From contig JAZKBD010000017.1 of assembly GCA_040388785.1 (NCBI GenBank), forward strand, positions 1 through 20,797: a DNA stretch of 20,797 nucleotides, read 5' to 3'. A program made the translations under genes and the position numbers. The stretch comes from 66-474 sp040388785. GTDB lineage: Bacteria > Pseudomonadota > Gammaproteobacteria > Xanthomonadales > Rhodanobacteraceae. Below the pieces are notes generated by a model that made no database searches, was not told the DNA's origin, and saw only the letters and a program-made list of their open reading frames with translations. The number at the start of each line of letters is the position of its first letter. Position 1 is the first letter of the stretch. Below are positions 19,847-20,797 of this stretch, in pieces.

Positions 19847-20797
19847 TTGCACGAAATCCAGTTCATCCGGGATCTCGCCTGCGTGATGCTGGCAGCGGGC
19901 GTCGTGGTGGTGGTGTTTCCGCGGCTGCGATTGCCGGTGCTGCTGGGTTACATCCTCGCGGGCGTGCTGATCGGACCGCACATGCCGTGGCGGTTCCTGA
20001 CCGACCAGCACACGATGCAGTCGATCGCGAACCTCGGCGTGGTGCTGTTGATGTTCACGCTGGGCCTCGATTCGAATTTGCGCAAGCTGCGCGCGCTGGG
20101 CGCGGGCGTGATGCTGGCCGCGCTGGTGGAAGTCGGCTTCATGCTGTGGCTGGGCATCGAGATCGGACGGCTGGCGGGACTGACCGGCCGCGAGGCGCTG
20201 TTCCTCGGCGGCGTGATCTGTTTTTCGTCGACGATGATCGCGTTGCGCACCGTGTCCGATCGCGGCTGGCGCGGGCAGGGTTTCGTCGCCGGCATGATCG
20301 GCATGCTGGTATCGGAGGAAGTGCTGACCGTGGTGCTGATCACGGTGCTGAGCGCGATCGCCGCGGGCAGTGCCGACACCACCGACATCGCATTCGTGGT
20401 GTTGTGGCGGATGCTGTTGTTCGTCGCGGTGGCGCTCATCCTCGGCTTGCTGCTGCTGCCGCGCCTGCTGGATTGGCTCGCGAAACGCGGACGCGACGAA
20501 CCGCTGCTGGTCACCGCGCTCGGCATCTGCTTCGGCGCGTGCCTGCTGGCGGCATGGGAGGGTTTCAGCGTGGCGCTCGGCGCATTCCTCGCCGGCGTGG
20601 TGGTGGCCGAGGCGCGTTGTTCGGACCGGATCGTGCGCCTGGTGCGGCCGGTGCGCGACATGTTCGCGGCGATCTTCTTCGTCGCTGTCGGCATGCTGAT
20701 CGATCCGCACCTGATCGCGCAGCACTGGCTGGCGGTGCTGGTGCTGGTGCTGGTGGTCGTCACCGGCAAGGTGGTGGGCGTGACCTTCGGATCGTTC
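19847..20797 (+). CDS. CPA2-family cation/proton antiporter (Kef-type), N-terminal part, truncated by window end
   Basis: The frame stays open for 317 codons to the window edge. It encodes a multi-helix membrane protein of the monovalent cation:proton antiporter-2 family (KefB-like). Recognisable parts are LLGYILAGVLIGPHMPW, IANLGVVLLMFTLGLDSNLRKL, CFSSTMIALRTVSDRG, MLVSEEVLTVVLI, GAFLAGVVVAEARCSDRIV and FAAIFFVAVGMLIDP. Such proteins exchange K+ or Na+ for protons, and some carry C-terminal TrkA-N domains, which here would lie beyond the window. The TTG at 19847 is the likely start: GGGAGGG ends six bases before it and the protein then opens LHEIQFIRDLACVMLAAG, as in relatives. A nearby ATG (19842) is out of frame, and a GTG at 19817 would lie before the ribosome binding site. 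Confidence 0.88.
   Translation, partial: MHEIQFIRDLACVMLAAGVVVVVFPRLRLPVLLGYILAGVLIGPHMPWRFLTDQHTMQSIANLGVVLLMFTLGLDSNLRKLRALGAGVMLAALVEVGFMLWLGIEIGRLAGLTGREALFLGGVICFSSTMIALRTVSDRGWRGQGFVAGMIGMLVSEEVLTVVLITVLSAIAAGSADTTDIAFVVLWRMLLFVAVALILGLLLLPRLLDWLAKRGRDEPLLVTALGICFGACLLAAWEGFSVALGAFLAGVVVAEARCSDRIVRLVRPVRDMFAAIFFVAVGMLIDPHLIAQHWLAVLVLVLVVVTGKVVGVTFGSF

Noticed and set aside
20735..20752. Three tandem GTGCTG units
   Set aside because: They encode Val-Leu repeats in a transmembrane helix of the antiporter. This looks like codon bias and not a functional repeat.

Overview
The window is GC-rich, densely packed chromosomal DNA that looks like a gammaproteobacterium, most likely order Xanthomonadales (a Rhodanobacteraceae or Xanthomonadaceae relative). 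The evidence is codon use, a gammaproteobacterial DUF1249 gene, a YpfJ-type metallopeptidase, a membrane TolB/FlgO-TPR protein of a kind common in that order, and many GTG/TTG starts. The placement is inferred from protein resemblance only. There is no phage, IS element, CRISPR array or rRNA. The one assembly gap (ten Ns at 372-381) breaks the first gene.

Layout. 1-1392: 3' part of an ECF42-type sigma factor, a 195-bp structured repeat, then a YciI/DGPF-family gene, the usual partner of such sigma factors. 1397-3650: OsmC-like and GFA-like genes (minus), a secreted SnoaL/DUF4440-like protein (minus), and a divergent secreted FDFxxGDWD protein (plus). 3757-7702: a WYL-domain regulator (minus) divergent from an exported NIPSNAP-like protein, a translationally coupled LysE-type exporter and an exported alpha/beta hydrolase. 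A perfect 10-bp inverted repeat lies in the regulator/NIPSNAP intergenic region and is a good operator candidate.

7726-10986 (minus) is the most distinctive block: DUF72 protein, lipoprotein-type D-Ala-D-Ala carboxypeptidase (DacB/PBP4), membrane-anchored RNase Sa-like guanyl-specific ribonuclease, and barstar. Each start codon overlaps the preceding stop by 4 nt (TTGA, ATGA, ATGA), so the four are probably one translationally coupled operon. The nuclease keeps its catalytic Glu, Arg and His residues, and barstar keeps its interface aspartates, so this looks like a working nuclease-inhibitor pair tied to a cell-wall enzyme.

11122-15422: a 33-residue lysine-rich protein, fdhD (minus), a divergent TolB/FlgO-TPR membrane protein, a 49-residue protein with a C-terminal decapeptide repeat, an EamA transporter and a small two-helix membrane protein. 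15490-19234: an AsmA/YhjG-like envelope protein (minus), a YpfJ-type zinc metallopeptidase and a DUF1249 protein (plus). 19383-19795: a tRNA operon on the minus strand (Ala-GGC, Glu-TTC, Asp-GTC) with a clear sigma70 promoter and an intrinsic terminator. 19847-end: the N-terminal 317 residues of a CPA2-family cation/proton antiporter.

Envelope functions dominate, including peptidoglycan trimming, AsmA-type envelope maintenance, membrane transporters, a membrane metallopeptidase and several exported proteins.
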